Below are positions 30,955 through 41,614 of a stretch of DNA of 64,000 nt, piece by piece. The notes under the pieces are model-generated. The model saw nothing but the letters and a program-made list of their open reading frames with translations, was not told the DNA's origin and did not search any database. Every line of letters begins with the position of its first letter. Position 1 is the first letter of the stretch. Where the stretch lies: contig MU006805.1 in the NCBI GenBank assembly GCA_010093635.1, positions 248,001 through 312,000 on the forward strand. Direction: 5' to 3'. A program made the translations under genes and the position numbers. The stretch is from Massarina eburnea CBS 473.64 (lineage: Eukaryota > Ascomycota > Dothideomycetes > Pleosporales > Massarinaceae).

Positions 30955-32056
30955 ATGTCCAAAGCGACCCCCCGCGCGTCCAACGCGCCCAAGCAGCGTC
31001 TTGCTGAAGATGGCGGTGCGTCTTTTCCTCTTTCTTCTTCCCTGCGCAAACTCTCCCTCCAGCAGCAGCAGTCCGCTGACTCCCCCTCAGACATTTGCAA
31101 TGTGTGCAAATCGTCCCGCTACCTCAACCCGAACATGCGCTTCCTCGTCAATCCCGAGTGCTACCACAAGATGTGCGAGTCATGCGTGGACCGTATATTC
31201 TCGCACGGTCCGGCGCCGTGCCCGATCGCGGGATGCAAGCGCACTCTGCGCAAGGTCAAGTTTAGGAGCCAGACTTTTGAGGATCTGAAGGTGGAGCGCG
31301 AAGTAGATATACGGCGACGGGTAGCCAAGGTGTTCGTCCTCTCCATATGCCCTCATCACGGGACCATGACTAACAACACGTAGCATGAACAAGCAAGAAT
31401 CCGACTTCGAGAACCTCCTCGACTACAACAACTACCTCGAAACCGTCGAAGAAATGACATGGAACCTGATCCTCGAAATCGACGTCCCCGAAACCAACCG
31501 CAAACTCAAACTCTTCGAAGCCGCCCAAAAAGCCGAGCTCAACCCCAACGCAACCTTCCGTCCCATCGACGACCAACCAAACACGTCCACGCTCTCCGAC
31601 ACCTCGCACGTCGTTCTTAAGAAGGGCGGCACGCAGCGGAAAGCCCTAGCGACCTCCTTCGGCGACCCGTTCGGCGGCGACGACATGGCCGGCGGGAAAG
31701 ATACAGGTTTCGTTTTCAAAGGCCTGAAGAAGCGAGAAGCCCCGAAACCAGAAAGCCCGTTCGATCCTTTCGACGGCTGGAGCGTAGATGCCGAGCATTA
31801 TAACCTGCAGGACAACTACGATCATCAATGGATCCAGAACTTCAAGACCGACCCCGAGTATTATGCTGGTGGCTGGATCCAGAAAGACTACTGGAACCGC
31901 ATGATGATGGAGGCGTTGGGTGGTATGGCCATTTTTATCGAGGACGAGATCGTGGCGAGAGAGAACGCGGCGTCTGGGGATGCCGGCGTGGGGACGGAAA
32001 ATGCGGCGGGTGCGGCCCTGGGCGGGAAGGATGTCGATATGATGGATGTCTTTTGA
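30955..32056 (+). CDS. TFB3: TFIIH subunit TFB3 / CDK-activating kinase assembly factor MAT1
   Basis: The N-terminal C3HC4 RING is clear: CNVC, MRFLVNPECYHKMCESC and CPIAGC. It is followed by KVKFRSQTFEDLKVEREVDIRR and the helical NKQESDFENLLDYNNYLE block of the MAT1 family. The protein links core TFIIH to the Cdk7/cyclin H kinase in transcription and repair. The exon join is 31331 to 31384 across a 52-bp intron with a ctaac branch site; donor GTTCGT is the only phase-correct choice. A further 75-bp segment at 31016-31090 (GTGCGT...CTCAG, branch ctgac) may also be an intron. It is in frame either way, giving 349 or 324 residues, and its removal brings the protein closer to the usual N-terminus. 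Confidence 0.9.
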
Positions 32057-33498
32057 TCTTTTTTCGTTTTCTTTTCTTTTGGTGCGTTTGATACCCCGGG
32101 CTTCGTTGGCTCTACGCATTTTAGAAGGCGTTCTTGCTGCATCTTGGTGGTCTGTAGAGGGATTTAGTATGCTGGATTTTGATGAATTTTATGCCTTTTT
32201 TCGCTTTGGAGAGTAGATTATAGAGGTTCTAAGGGCTAATGTCAAGGTGTTGGGGTTCGGATTGCAGAGACTCGCTCACTTGCTTACTTATTTCATTGCC
32301 CTGTTAAATATGTGACAATAGTAACGGAGTGTGTTGTTGGTTTAGGAGAGTGGGTTGTCAGTTACCATGATACTCTCTCCGTTTACTCTATATTCCGCGT
32401 CCTTGTCTGGCTCTGTGACTCCTCGTAGTGTCAAATTAAACACTTATTGCGCTTTGGATGCCGCCGCGGTGGAGTGGAGAGGCAATATTTGCTGCTTGTG
32501 GGGTTGGGGGAGGACGGTGAAGGGGTAGTGGGCCAGCCTAGGAAGGCTAGGATAAAGAAGGGTAGAAAGAGGAGAGAGAGGGGCGGAGCGGAAGGAGGTG
32601 AGTGACTTACCTTTGGGAATAGGAGGAGAATGTAGGGTTGAGAGGGTGTGGTGTAGTGTAGTGTGGTGTTTAGGATAAGTCCACGCACCACGACCCCACC
32701 TACTACCATGACATCGTCCGGCGAATTCAGTACCAGCATGTTAAACGTCCATGCACAAATGGCCCAGATGCACTTCAACGCTTTGAAAATTCTCCTGGAC
32801 GCTATATCGGAGAGACTGTCCTGGGGCCGTACAGAGATAGCCGCATGTGTGGGAATGGTAGATGATGAGTTGAAGAAATCTATCGCGTTGATGGGGAATA
32901 TATCGCATAGAAAAGACGGGGTTTAATAAAGAGACATCTACTACCAGCGACGCGGATAGATTGGGTGGTGTTTGATGTGATGTGGGAAGAGAATACATAT
33001 GGGAGCGACACTGTAGGGGAGAGCTCCCGATTAAGCGTTACTGTCACGGAGACTCCCGTGGTATTCGAAAGCGGTGAGGGGGATGTTTCTGATTTAGGTG
33101 AACTTCGATCACTACAAGTAATATCTGAGTCTTTAGTGCAGTCATCCACCGTGGGAACGCCTGCGCAGACTTCACTGGCTGCAGTCTTTTTCAATATATC
33201 TCCTTTCAGGACTGGTATTCCGCACTTCCACGAAGGATCAACTATGGATTGAAGTGGTGCTGGTATCGCTTTGTGTGCTTACCAGCTCACGCGAGAAATG
33301 TAGTGGTGGGTGCAGCGATGTCGTTTGGGTGCGGAGTTTTTCTTAATATTTCATTTATATTAATACGCTAGTATTAGTTTAGGTTATAGTTTTTTTTTTT
33401 TTTTTTTTTTTTAGAGTTAGGAGTGAGACATGCAACTAGGCAATATATGCGCATGTGTTGGGAGGACTATCCCTATGAATAGAGATAGGATTTCACTC

Positions 33499-33564
33499 TC
33501 CTATGCCAGGACCAGCAGGGAGTAGAGTGGGTGTACAGTCCTATGCCAGGACCAGCAGGGAGTA
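33499..33564 (+). repeat. Two-copy 26-bp direct repeat
   Basis: The sequence starting tcctatgccaggaccagcag occurs exactly at 33499-33524 and again at 33539-33564, 40 bp apart. It follows a T23 run at 33390-33412. No coding frame crosses it. Confidence 0.8.
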
Positions 33565-33660
33565 CCGTACGGTGAAAGGAAATAACAAGGGCGAGATGAA
33601 TTGGTTCATGTTCATCTTATTCTTCTATCTACGTACGAGAGGTCTCTATATACTAGCTAG

Positions 33661-33695
33661 TCATGTGACTTGCACGTGACTAGTCACGTGACCTG
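33661..33695. repeat. CACGTG palindrome pair
   Basis: The stretch holds cacgtg at 33673-33678 and 33685-33690, arranged as tgcacgtgactagtcacgtg, flanked by tcatgtgac and cacatgg. It resembles the CACGTG array inside the transposon relic at 9051-9100, so it may be a remnant of a related element rather than a promoter. Confidence 0.5.
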
Positions 33696-34341
33696 CCACA
33701 TGGCATGGAATCATTGGTGGAGAATAGAGAACCGAGAGCAGGGGAATTGAGGACAGGCAATTGAGAGCAGGCAGCGCCGTACGTAGTACGGACAGCATGG
33801 TAGTTATAGTCAGATACAAGGAGTGAAAGTAGGCAGATTGATTAGGTTGACATGAAGTTATAATAGTAATAGATGATTGAATGCATAAGGGAAATATTTT
33901 GAGTGAAGAAGCCGGCTTCTCAGTATTGGACGAGTGATCTTTCAATAGATGGGCATATCAGTCACTATGATAGTGTACGTAAACCTACCAGGCCCCTAAG
34001 TAAAGTGATACATGAGTCCGTAGGTGCGACGTTTGATGAGAATCCTATAATGAATTCTTGGTGTCTGTTGAAAATGTATTCAAGCCATAATACGTCGTAT
34101 GCTGGTGTTGGGCCGTGGTAGTATGACTTCCTCGTCAAAAGCCGGGCGGCATCTCTGTTCATCTCATTCAGGACAGAATACAATTGATATTATCACGATT
34201 GTTCTATCCTCTTGTAGTGGCGAGCTTCATCCGATCCTCATACCTTGCTCACTGGCACAGTGTTTATTGAGAAGATATGCTGGTCGCATCTCAAACGCTA
34301 ACGTGAAACCTGCAGCACATTGCATCAAAGATTGACACCCT

Positions 34342-37300
34342 TCACGATTCCGCATTCGTCAAGATAGCGACGTCTTCTGCACCCAACTCCATCTTCTCTA
34401 CTCTCTCCCTAATCCTCGTACTCTTCTTGTACCTCTCCGTTCTTTTTATCCTCCGCCAGTACTTGGCTGGAATAGAGCTTCTCTCAACATACAAACTGAT
34501 CTCTCCACTACCAGCCCGCTCTACTGTGACTTGCAAGACGTCGGTCTTTTTCTCGAAGAAGTACGTCTTTTTGTTTTCCAACTTTCCCAGAGGCTCGCTC
34601 GGATTCTCATTGTGTCTGATTACAGCTGTTTCCAGCACTGGAGCTGTGTTGCGCCATAATGGTGCTGGCCCACGACATTTTTGTGTTTTCGTTTGGAGGC
34701 ATGTCAGAGTGATGTAGGCGAATGTTGCACAGTCTATAGAATCCTCCAGAACACGGACCCAGGAGTTTGGTTTTTGGTGACATGAAATCTTCACGCAGTG
34801 AAATGGTGGATGTTCTTGGGGCCAAGCGACTATCAGATGATCGTTCTTTGCATCTATGCCGGTCGGTTCAAGTGTGCAGAGTATGTTTCGTACGAGGCCG
34901 CGTACGTATTCAGATATGTCGACGGGTAGAGTGAATATCCAGTCTAGTACAGTGTCGTCTTGGAAACTGGCGATAATCTTATGGTCAATGTTCAGTTGAT
35001 CCCATGGATGGTGGCTGGGCGGAAGGTTCCTTGCGAAAACTGGCAAGAGATCCGCTATCAGTAGTCTCAACGGAACCCTTCTAGCAACACCAGTACAGAA
35101 ACTGACCTGGAGACCCCACAGACAGTTCAAAGCACTGAAAATTTGTGCTGAGTCATGCTCAAGTATTTTCTGTTTGAGAGTCGTTCCAGGAATCTTTCGT
35201 CTGGTGCTAGCACCCTGGACAAGCACGTACTGTCCCGCCTGGAAACCAAATTGTCTTTCGTCCTCTTTCCAGTGATCTACCTGCGTACCTAGATACTCGA
35301 ATGCGGCATTTGAGCGTGTCCAGGAATTTTTCTCATCAAGTTGGCAAAGCCCATTGACATCAACTACAGCTCCTCCTATTCTTATGTTTGAACTTGGATA
35401 CAGTGGCTCATCTGGCCAATCTTCCTCCGGTGGAGCAGTTTTACTCCAGTGGTACCAACTTCTCAATGCGTCAACACAGAATATGATGCCCCCGCCGATC
35501 CGTATAGCGCGCGGATGATGAAATCCATGAGAAGGAACGATGAAGTTTCCAGGTCCCCATGTGTCAAGAAGATCGTTAGCTGTTGTTTCGAGATCGTGCT
35601 TGTGATTTTGTTCGTGGAAGGTTTCCTGTGGCTGATGAACTCTGAATGCCATCACTGGAGCTTGAAGCATTTCACCAATGCAGGTAAGCTCTGCAGGCTC
35701 AACTATGAGACTGCATAACGGATCGGCAGAATCAGAAGCCCCTCTTAAGAATATCTTCCACAGAGGTTGGTCGAGAAAGAAGGGTTGTAGTGGTCCCATA
35801 TGAGCCTGGATGTACATAAGGAAGCCTATGGATATGAATTGTACCGCTAGGGCCGTGAGATGAACAACACTGTATAGATCCCAAGGCCTTTTAGGTCCAA
35901 ATTTGTTTCTCCCAAAAATTCTCAAAAGTGCAAAGGCTTCATCATGGATACCACTCCCTCGAATTCTTTCACGTGGACAGACTCTTAGAATCCGTGTGAA
36001 CTCCTCAAGTCGCTTAATATCGATTCGATGCAGTTGAATTGTAGGAGGACGTCCTATTATGTGGGGCACAGAAATATCCCCGTGAATAGCAATAGTGAAG
36101 CTATTACAGCAATAACCATGGCGTTGAAAGCGGTTGAAAGCCTCAACAAAGCGAGTCATACATGACCGGGTCCTGTCGAAGATTTTGTACAGGTCAGACT
36201 GACCTTCAAACCCTGTCGAGTATGATACCTCGACTGAGGCATCTTCTTCCACAAAATTGACCGTGCCGTTCCATTCAGCTCGATCACGCAAGAATGGCAA
36301 GACACCAGCTATTCCACATAGCTCCTGGATGGTCTCTGTCAAATTATCGTCGAGTTCGGATATGTTCAGTGGTATTGCATGAGTTGGTGACGGGAATTCC
36401 TGGGTGGTGTGTCCCAAGGGAGATGTTGAGAAATCGGTCGAATGAATTCGGTGCGTAGGTTTCGGTATGTTCCCGTGATGGTTTGTCACGTAACCAGCCA
36501 TAACGGAGGATCCCTTGAGATTGACATGAATGCAATCCTTAGCATGACCTTCAGTGTCATGGAAGATAAAATCTTCCCACGGAACTGGAGGTATTTGGGG
36601 CTCGCAGAAGATAAAAGGCGAGTTGCGATGCTCCTCCAATAGGAGCTGTGTGATCTCTGACTTTGTATAGTCGGCCTTAAGCAATTCCTTTAGCCATGAA
36701 TATTCGCCTACGGCAACCATATCGAATCCGTTGGTAAGTACGTCCAATAGTATCTTATCTTCGTTTGTTGAGATTGCTTCTTGGATCGCCTGATCGGGAT
36801 GAATGGACGCACAAAGGCCTACTCGCAGCTGCTGCAAAGGTGATCCTTGGGTAAAAGAACGGACGATAGCTTCGAGCTCAATAACATCCATGAAGTTATC
36901 TTCTTCGCCACTTTCATCACCACTACCACTATCACCTGCCGTTCTCGTATCTTTTCGAATTGGTGTGTTGCTGAGCTGGTTTGTATTGCCGCCATGAGCC
37001 GAAGATTTGCGATCGAAAGTTATTGATATTGGACTATAAGCGTCCTTCCTGGGTGAAACAGGTGTTTGCTGCAAAGAGTCCGATGAAGTGGTGCGAACGA
37101 CTTGTTTTCCTTTCGACCCGAGAGAACCCTGATCCGAACTCTCGATATCCTTGTTTGTCGCTATTTCTGACTGGAAGGAGCCGCTGCGTATCTCATCTCT
37201 GTCTTTTTGGTGGTTCTCCGTATCCACCGTTGTGATCGCCAGATGGAATATCTCGTCTGTGACATATTGACACTGTTTTCTACGTCGTAGTACTCGCGCT

Positions 37301-37515
37301 ATAAGCCGTGGCCGATCGTTGGGGTTTTTGGGCTGAAGTTGCACCAAGAAGGTTTCCAGAAGTGTGACGTGCTTTTCCCGGAAAAGGGAACTGTCAAGGA
37401 TCGTAACAGCTTCCTTATACAGTGAATTCATATACGGATGCTCCCACAGTATAGAGGCTAGTTCCCTCGCAGCTCTTTGAGACATTCCATTGTCGTAGAA
37501 TAGATGACTTGCCAT
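34342..37515 (-). CDS. Large protein of unknown function (1057 residues, single exon)
   Basis: An uninterrupted 1057-codon frame with sound coding composition. The N-terminal 100 residues are helical. Residues about 105-210 are Ser/Gln/Asp-rich and disordered (KGKQVVRTTSSDSLQQTP). The rest looks globular, with many Trp, His and Cys residues. One hydrophobic stretch (VVHLTALAVQFISIGFLMYI) near residue 560 could span a membrane or be a buried helix. The end is Lys/Arg-rich. I recognise no catalytic motif, NTPase loop or repeat domain. A first ATG at 37515 and no upstream in-phase exon support the start. It stands alone between two gene-poor, repeat-bearing regions, a common setting for lineage-restricted genes. 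Confidence 0.75.
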   Translation of the reverse strand: MASHLFYDNGMSQRAARELASILWEHPYMNSLYKEAVTILDSSLFREKHVTLLETFLVQLQPKNPNDRPRLIARVLRRRKQCQYVTDEIFHLAITTVDTENHQKDRDEIRSGSFQSEIATNKDIESSDQGSLGSKGKQVVRTTSSDSLQQTPVSPRKDAYSPISITFDRKSSAHGGNTNQLSNTPIRKDTRTAGDSGSGDESGEEDNFMDVIELEAIVRSFTQGSPLQQLRVGLCASIHPDQAIQEAISTNEDKILLDVLTNGFDMVAVGEYSWLKELLKADYTKSEITQLLLEEHRNSPFIFCEPQIPPVPWEDFIFHDTEGHAKDCIHVNLKGSSVMAGYVTNHHGNIPKPTHRIHSTDFSTSPLGHTTQEFPSPTHAIPLNISELDDNLTETIQELCGIAGVLPFLRDRAEWNGTVNFVEEDASVEVSYSTGFEGQSDLYKIFDRTRSCMTRFVEAFNRFQRHGYCCNSFTIAIHGDISVPHIIGRPPTIQLHRIDIKRLEEFTRILRVCPRERIRGSGIHDEAFALLRIFGRNKFGPKRPWDLYSVVHLTALAVQFISIGFLMYIQAHMGPLQPFFLDQPLWKIFLRGASDSADPLCSLIVEPAELTCIGEMLQAPVMAFRVHQPQETFHEQNHKHDLETTANDLLDTWGPGNFIVPSHGFHHPRAIRIGGGIIFCVDALRSWYHWSKTAPPEEDWPDEPLYPSSNIRIGGAVVDVNGLCQLDEKNSWTRSNAAFEYLGTQVDHWKEDERQFGFQAGQYVLVQGASTRRKIPGTTLKQKILEHDSAQIFSALNCLWGLQVSFCTGVARRVPLRLLIADLLPVFARNLPPSHHPWDQLNIDHKIIASFQDDTVLDWIFTLPVDISEYVRGLVRNILCTLEPTGIDAKNDHLIVAWPQEHPPFHCVKISCHQKPNSWVRVLEDSIDCATFAYITLTCLQTKTQKCRGPAPLWRNTAPVLETAVIRHNENPSEPLGKLENKKTYFFEKKTDVLQVTVERAGSGEISLYVERSSIPAKYWRRIKRTERYKKSTRIRERVEKMELGAEDVAILTNAES

Positions 37516-39625
37516 CTTTGGATGTGCTATTTGATACAGAGATGGGTGCAGTGGCCTTAGCAGAAATGTATTTATGACATCGAAACAGTCGAGCGTCGAA
37601 GGACCTAGAGATAGAAATGAGTTCAGCAGTTGCGCGGGGTGTCCACCGACGGAGTTTTAATTCCCGAATCTATTAGGGACAGGGTAAGCAGCCACACAAA
37701 CTTCAGCTCGGTGATCACGCGCATTAGGTTATTTAGGCAGCAAGGCTGAGAGTGTGCTGCATAAAGGGCATTGTTATGTTTACGCAGCGATCTTCGCCTA
37801 CGCTCCTAAATTCAATACTTAAAATTGAACTGTTAGAAGTCAAATCTCTTGAAGATTAAATAAAAGCATGCAAAGAACGCTATAAAGCGGAACAGGTCAT
37901 TCTTTCGCCAAATTCCTACGGGAGTCGCAGAATGTAGATGCCTCAGCCTCATGTATGGATGCCTCAGACTTACGATTTTAATCTATTCTGCAGCCACAGC
38001 ATACGATTACGAAGTTTTCAGCTTACCCCGCTTTTAAACACATCTCTTTTTACACACTCCTTTTTTTGTATCTCAAATCATAAAAGGACTTTGAATAACG
38101 TGAACAACTTTACAGTCTCTTAGCTTTTCGGCCGGGGTTGTTTCTTACTAGGGATTTAGGAACCTAAAACATATCGGAACATAAGATATAAAAGGTAGAA
38201 ACTGGTATAGTGAAGATTCTTTCTCATGCAGTAGCAGATATGTTATATTACCCGACCAATGAAGGACATGTCTTGGTATCCGGTCAGCTTATGTATAATT
38301 AGACTCTGTAGAACCTTACACGAGTTGCTGAATACTAGAATTGGATCGCTGATCTAATGTTTATCCAAACAGGAGTATACAAAATATATCGACATACACA
38401 ATATAGCGAGCTTAAGCAGCTACTTACAAGTCAAGCTGATGGATTCAAAAATGACACCCGAAACAGGGGTGGACATTAAGTATCCCTAACCACACCAGCC
38501 AATGATAATCAGGGGTACGCCAACGCCAGTCCCCGCCTCTTGTAGTTAGTGAAAAGCATAGATAGACTCCACGTCCATAGAAATCCTCTATAGATAGATG
38601 GATTTTATAGAGGATTGCGGCAGGAGATAACTACTTAGTACTAACTTCTATAAGATTAGCATAATTAAAAGTGTACAACAATAAATAAATAAAGTTTATT
38701 TTATAGTTTTACGCTATTAGTAGCTACTTCTTTACGTGCTCTTATATAGAGAATATTAACTAATAAAGGCTTAGTGCTTACGACTATAAATCCTCTATTA
38801 ATTCTAGAGTTCACGGAATCTACTAATCCATGTGGATCGAAAAAACGCGTGGAGGAATTCCATCCATGCTATTCTCTGCTTGTGGTAGACTGACTTGGGA
38901 GACGTAGATAGATTGCCAACCTAGCACCGCCACTTTCTATTATAGTCCTACTATGGGTACTCATGGATTAAACGCCGACGTCATAGTCTCTTCAACGAGA
39001 GGATCAAATTGCTGATTCCATAAGTACCACTACAGTTATCACTGAACCTTACTAATTGTGCAGCCAGGAAGGAGAGAATATTGGAAAGATCGATATTCAT
39101 ATGATCGCGACTGCTTGCGAAAGCCCCAAATAATAATTTTGTCGTCACAAAAGGCGTTCGTTCTTTTGTCTGGAGACTTTAGTATTCTAAAACATTGCAA
39201 CGCACGTACACATGGTTTTTAGGTCGCCCATTGTTTATGTCATTATAAAACACAAAACGATCGAATACGCGCCGCAAAGCACTGCCTAACAAGCGCTCCC
39301 ACGATTACATCTGCGCAACTCCTAACGACAGTCCCAAAGGTATAGATAAGTAACAAAAAGAGAAAACAAAGACCAAATTTCCTGAGCCACGCAACCGTAC
39401 AATGTCAACTGACCTAACTTCGCCCACCTTCCCAAATCCTAGAGGATAATCACCCATTCAGACCCACTATCAGGCTCGCCCCATCAACTAGAGTTGAGAA
39501 ATGAATCTGCCGAATCTTTTCGCTGCTCAATGGTCGACAGAGGGTGGAACGATCTCCAGTTCCATCCTCCTATCGGCATCCCACTTTGTCCCCTCTTCCC
39601 TTAAACGATAACCAATTCGCTTAAC
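37516..39625. other. Gene-free stretch with an AT-rich relic
   Basis: No frame above 61 codons. The part 38570-38830 is markedly AT- and TA-rich with repeated atcctctata motifs, consistent with a RIP-decayed short repeat. The right third is likely the 3' flank of the membrane-protein gene. Confidence 0.5.
38589..38800. repeat. AT-rich relic with atcctctata repeats
   Basis: The motif aatcctctata at 38590 is followed by its inverse tatagaggatt about 20 bp later. A third copy, aatcctctatta, lies near 38789. The sequence between is strongly TA-rich. The arrangement suggests a decayed transposon or solo repeat, but no clean terminal repeats or target duplication are visible. Confidence 0.4.
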
Positions 39626-41614
39626 CTAAGAGATATTGGGTAGGAAGCTAACCCATGAAGTGGTCCGATAGACATCCGCAGGTACGGCCCGTAGACTTGT
39701 AAAGAGGAGAATGATGGTGAGAAGTCGGGAGGATGTATAGAGAATGCCGCTGAAAAGGCTCAGAATCCGTGGAGCGTTTCTGATTGGCTTCCGTATTCTT
39801 TCGATTCTAGGTTTAGCTCGATCATATGCCTCCACTAGGCGGTCTATGTAGGATGGGCCTGGCGCATCATTCGAGATGCCTATTTTATGATTGATGGAGG
39901 ATTCATAATATCGCCAGAATCCCCGGAAGTTTTTGTTCTCCTGCCAAAGATCTTTAAGGCCTTTACACTCGTCGAAGAAATTTCCTCCTCCACTGTTTAC
40001 TCTATCATTCTCGAATAGATCCTGATGGTATCGTAATCCCAGAAGGCATTGAATCGCTACATCTTCACAATAGTTTCGGAGGTCCACAAAAATGCTTTCA
40101 TCGAGATTTTCCGATGGCCACACTTCTCCATACGTCGACGTCTTTGGCATTGATGTGATAGATTCCCGGACTTTGTCAAAGTGGTCCATAAGGTAGTCGG
40201 TCGTCATATGGTCCCACCATTCCGATGGCATCTCTGGTAAGTCCTTAAGCTCCTCTTTGACGAATATCCTGAAGCATTGTTGGTTCAAATACTTAGTCGA
40301 TAAATAGCTTAGGAAGGTACTGATACCCACTGTCACTGCAGGCAGTACAGCGGAGATGAGACATCCAACCCTCCAGCAAGTAAGCTCAGTTCGGGAAGGG
40401 AACTCGAAGTTCCAGGCGAGGCAGTGTAGTCCGCCAAACAACAGAGATGAGGCAGCCAAAAGTACTGTTATCGAAGGAGTGTCGCCTTTCACCAAAATGG
40501 CGTCGTTTGGCACTCGTTTATTGCAGTCTGTCCGCTGCCAACCCTCTGCCGACCGAGCGGGTGACCAAAACCAGAGCGACATATACTGTATACGAGGCGT
40601 ATACATAATACGCATTTTATCAGGAGATACACATTGCACAATCTTTGGTTCAGAGACACCTTTTGGCTTCCACCAGCTGGTCACATAAGTCAGAATTGCC
40701 ATAATGGCGAACGCTATAGTGGCGATTTCAAGCTGGGTGATAGGAAGTCCCGTCAATGCGCGGACGGCTACACTGAGCACAAGCCATGCAATTTGAAGTA
40801 CGGCGATACTTTTCAGCGACCAATCCGCCTTGCTAGTGTCTTGGATATCCTTTTCACTCAGTACGAGGTGCTTGAGAGGGCTGTCAGAGTCACTGGACCA
40901 TTGGAGTTGTGCATTTAGTACTGTTCCGGTGAGGACGCCGTAGGATGGCTCCCAACTCCAGTTTGGGACTAGGAGACCACCCATCTGAGCGTAGTATGAA
41001 TGGAAAATTGTCCATTTTTGAACTGTTTTCCAGACTTTTGAATTCATCTCTTGTGCCGTGTCGATTTGGAGGTCTCCCGATGGGGGTTGCAACTGCTTAA
41101 ACGTAGGACTCTCGAGGAAGAGCAGGCGATACAGCAGGCTTGCGTACCGTGGGTATTCAACATCCCAGGAAAACTCATTTGTCCAAGGATAACTGTTTTC
41201 GGCCGGGGACTTATAGGTAACGGTCCTTTTTGTTTTGCCATTGATCTCTTGTATATCATCGCCGAAATCCCGTAATTCGGCAAGGGCTTGTCGCAAGTCA
41301 CAAACGGCTTTGGCGAATATAAACTCGGGGAATAGAATGGTAATGACCATCCACTTCATCTTGCGCCACACTCTCAGTGATGTGCTGTCTTCGCGGCCCG
41401 GTACGTTGAGGTGTAGTACAGTCGATGTACAGGCAAATATGGTGATAACGCAACTCCAAACAAGTGAGAGTGTGCCTCGAGTATCTGGTCCCGCTTCCCA
41501 GCCAACGATATTGGCGACGGTGGTGTTGTCGGTGTTCGTGGAGGCCATGACGCCAGCGGCAAAGACGAGTGAGGCGCCTAGCAAGACGAAAGCAAGACGG
41601 AAATGGGACGTCAT
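39626..41614 (-). CDS. Polytopic membrane protein of unknown function
   Basis: A single 662-residue exon. A hydrophobic N-terminus (RLAFVLLGASLVFAAGVMAS) acts as a signal peptide or first helix. Next comes a block GWEAGPDTRGTLSLVWSCVITIFACTSTVLHLNVPG that I associate with a large group of uncharacterised filamentous-fungal membrane proteins. Further hydrophobic segments lie near residues 90, 275, 300, 385, 415 and 635, so about seven or eight membrane helices. Loops are long and the region after the last internal pair is cytosolic-looking. No transporter or receptor signature is visible. An Asn-x-Thr site lies just after the N-terminal hydrophobic stretch. Confidence 0.75.
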   Translation of the reverse strand: MTSHFRLAFVLLGASLVFAAGVMASTNTDNTTVANIVGWEAGPDTRGTLSLVWSCVITIFACTSTVLHLNVPGREDSTSLRVWRKMKWMVITILFPEFIFAKAVCDLRQALAELRDFGDDIQEINGKTKRTVTYKSPAENSYPWTNEFSWDVEYPRYASLLYRLLFLESPTFKQLQPPSGDLQIDTAQEMNSKVWKTVQKWTIFHSYYAQMGGLLVPNWSWEPSYGVLTGTVLNAQLQWSSDSDSPLKHLVLSEKDIQDTSKADWSLKSIAVLQIAWLVLSVAVRALTGLPITQLEIATIAFAIMAILTYVTSWWKPKGVSEPKIVQCVSPDKMRIMYTPRIQYMSLWFWSPARSAEGWQRTDCNKRVPNDAILVKGDTPSITVLLAASSLLFGGLHCLAWNFEFPSRTELTCWRVGCLISAVLPAVTVGISTFLSYLSTKYLNQQCFRIFVKEELKDLPEMPSEWWDHMTTDYLMDHFDKVRESITSMPKTSTYGEVWPSENLDESIFVDLRNYCEDVAIQCLLGLRYHQDLFENDRVNSGGGNFFDECKGLKDLWQENKNFRGFWRYYESSINHKIGISNDAPGPSYIDRLVEAYDRAKPRIERIRKPIRNAPRILSLFSGILYTSSRLLTIILLFTSLRAVPADVYRTTSWVSFLPNIS

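Larger units (their letters stand above)
32057..34341. other. Long gene-poor stretch with repeats
   Basis: Frames at 32663-32926 (88 codons with stop) and 32965-33252 (96 codons) are adjacent and amphipathic, but no proper intron joins them and neither shows a domain; they may be relics. The stretch also holds a T23 run (33390-33412), a 26-bp direct repeat (33499, 33539) and a CACGTG palindrome pair (33673-33690). No RNA gene seen. Confidence 0.45.

Noticed and set aside
32663..33252. Two consecutive small frames that might be one gene
   Set aside because: No intron of workable length or signals joins them and neither has a recognised domain.
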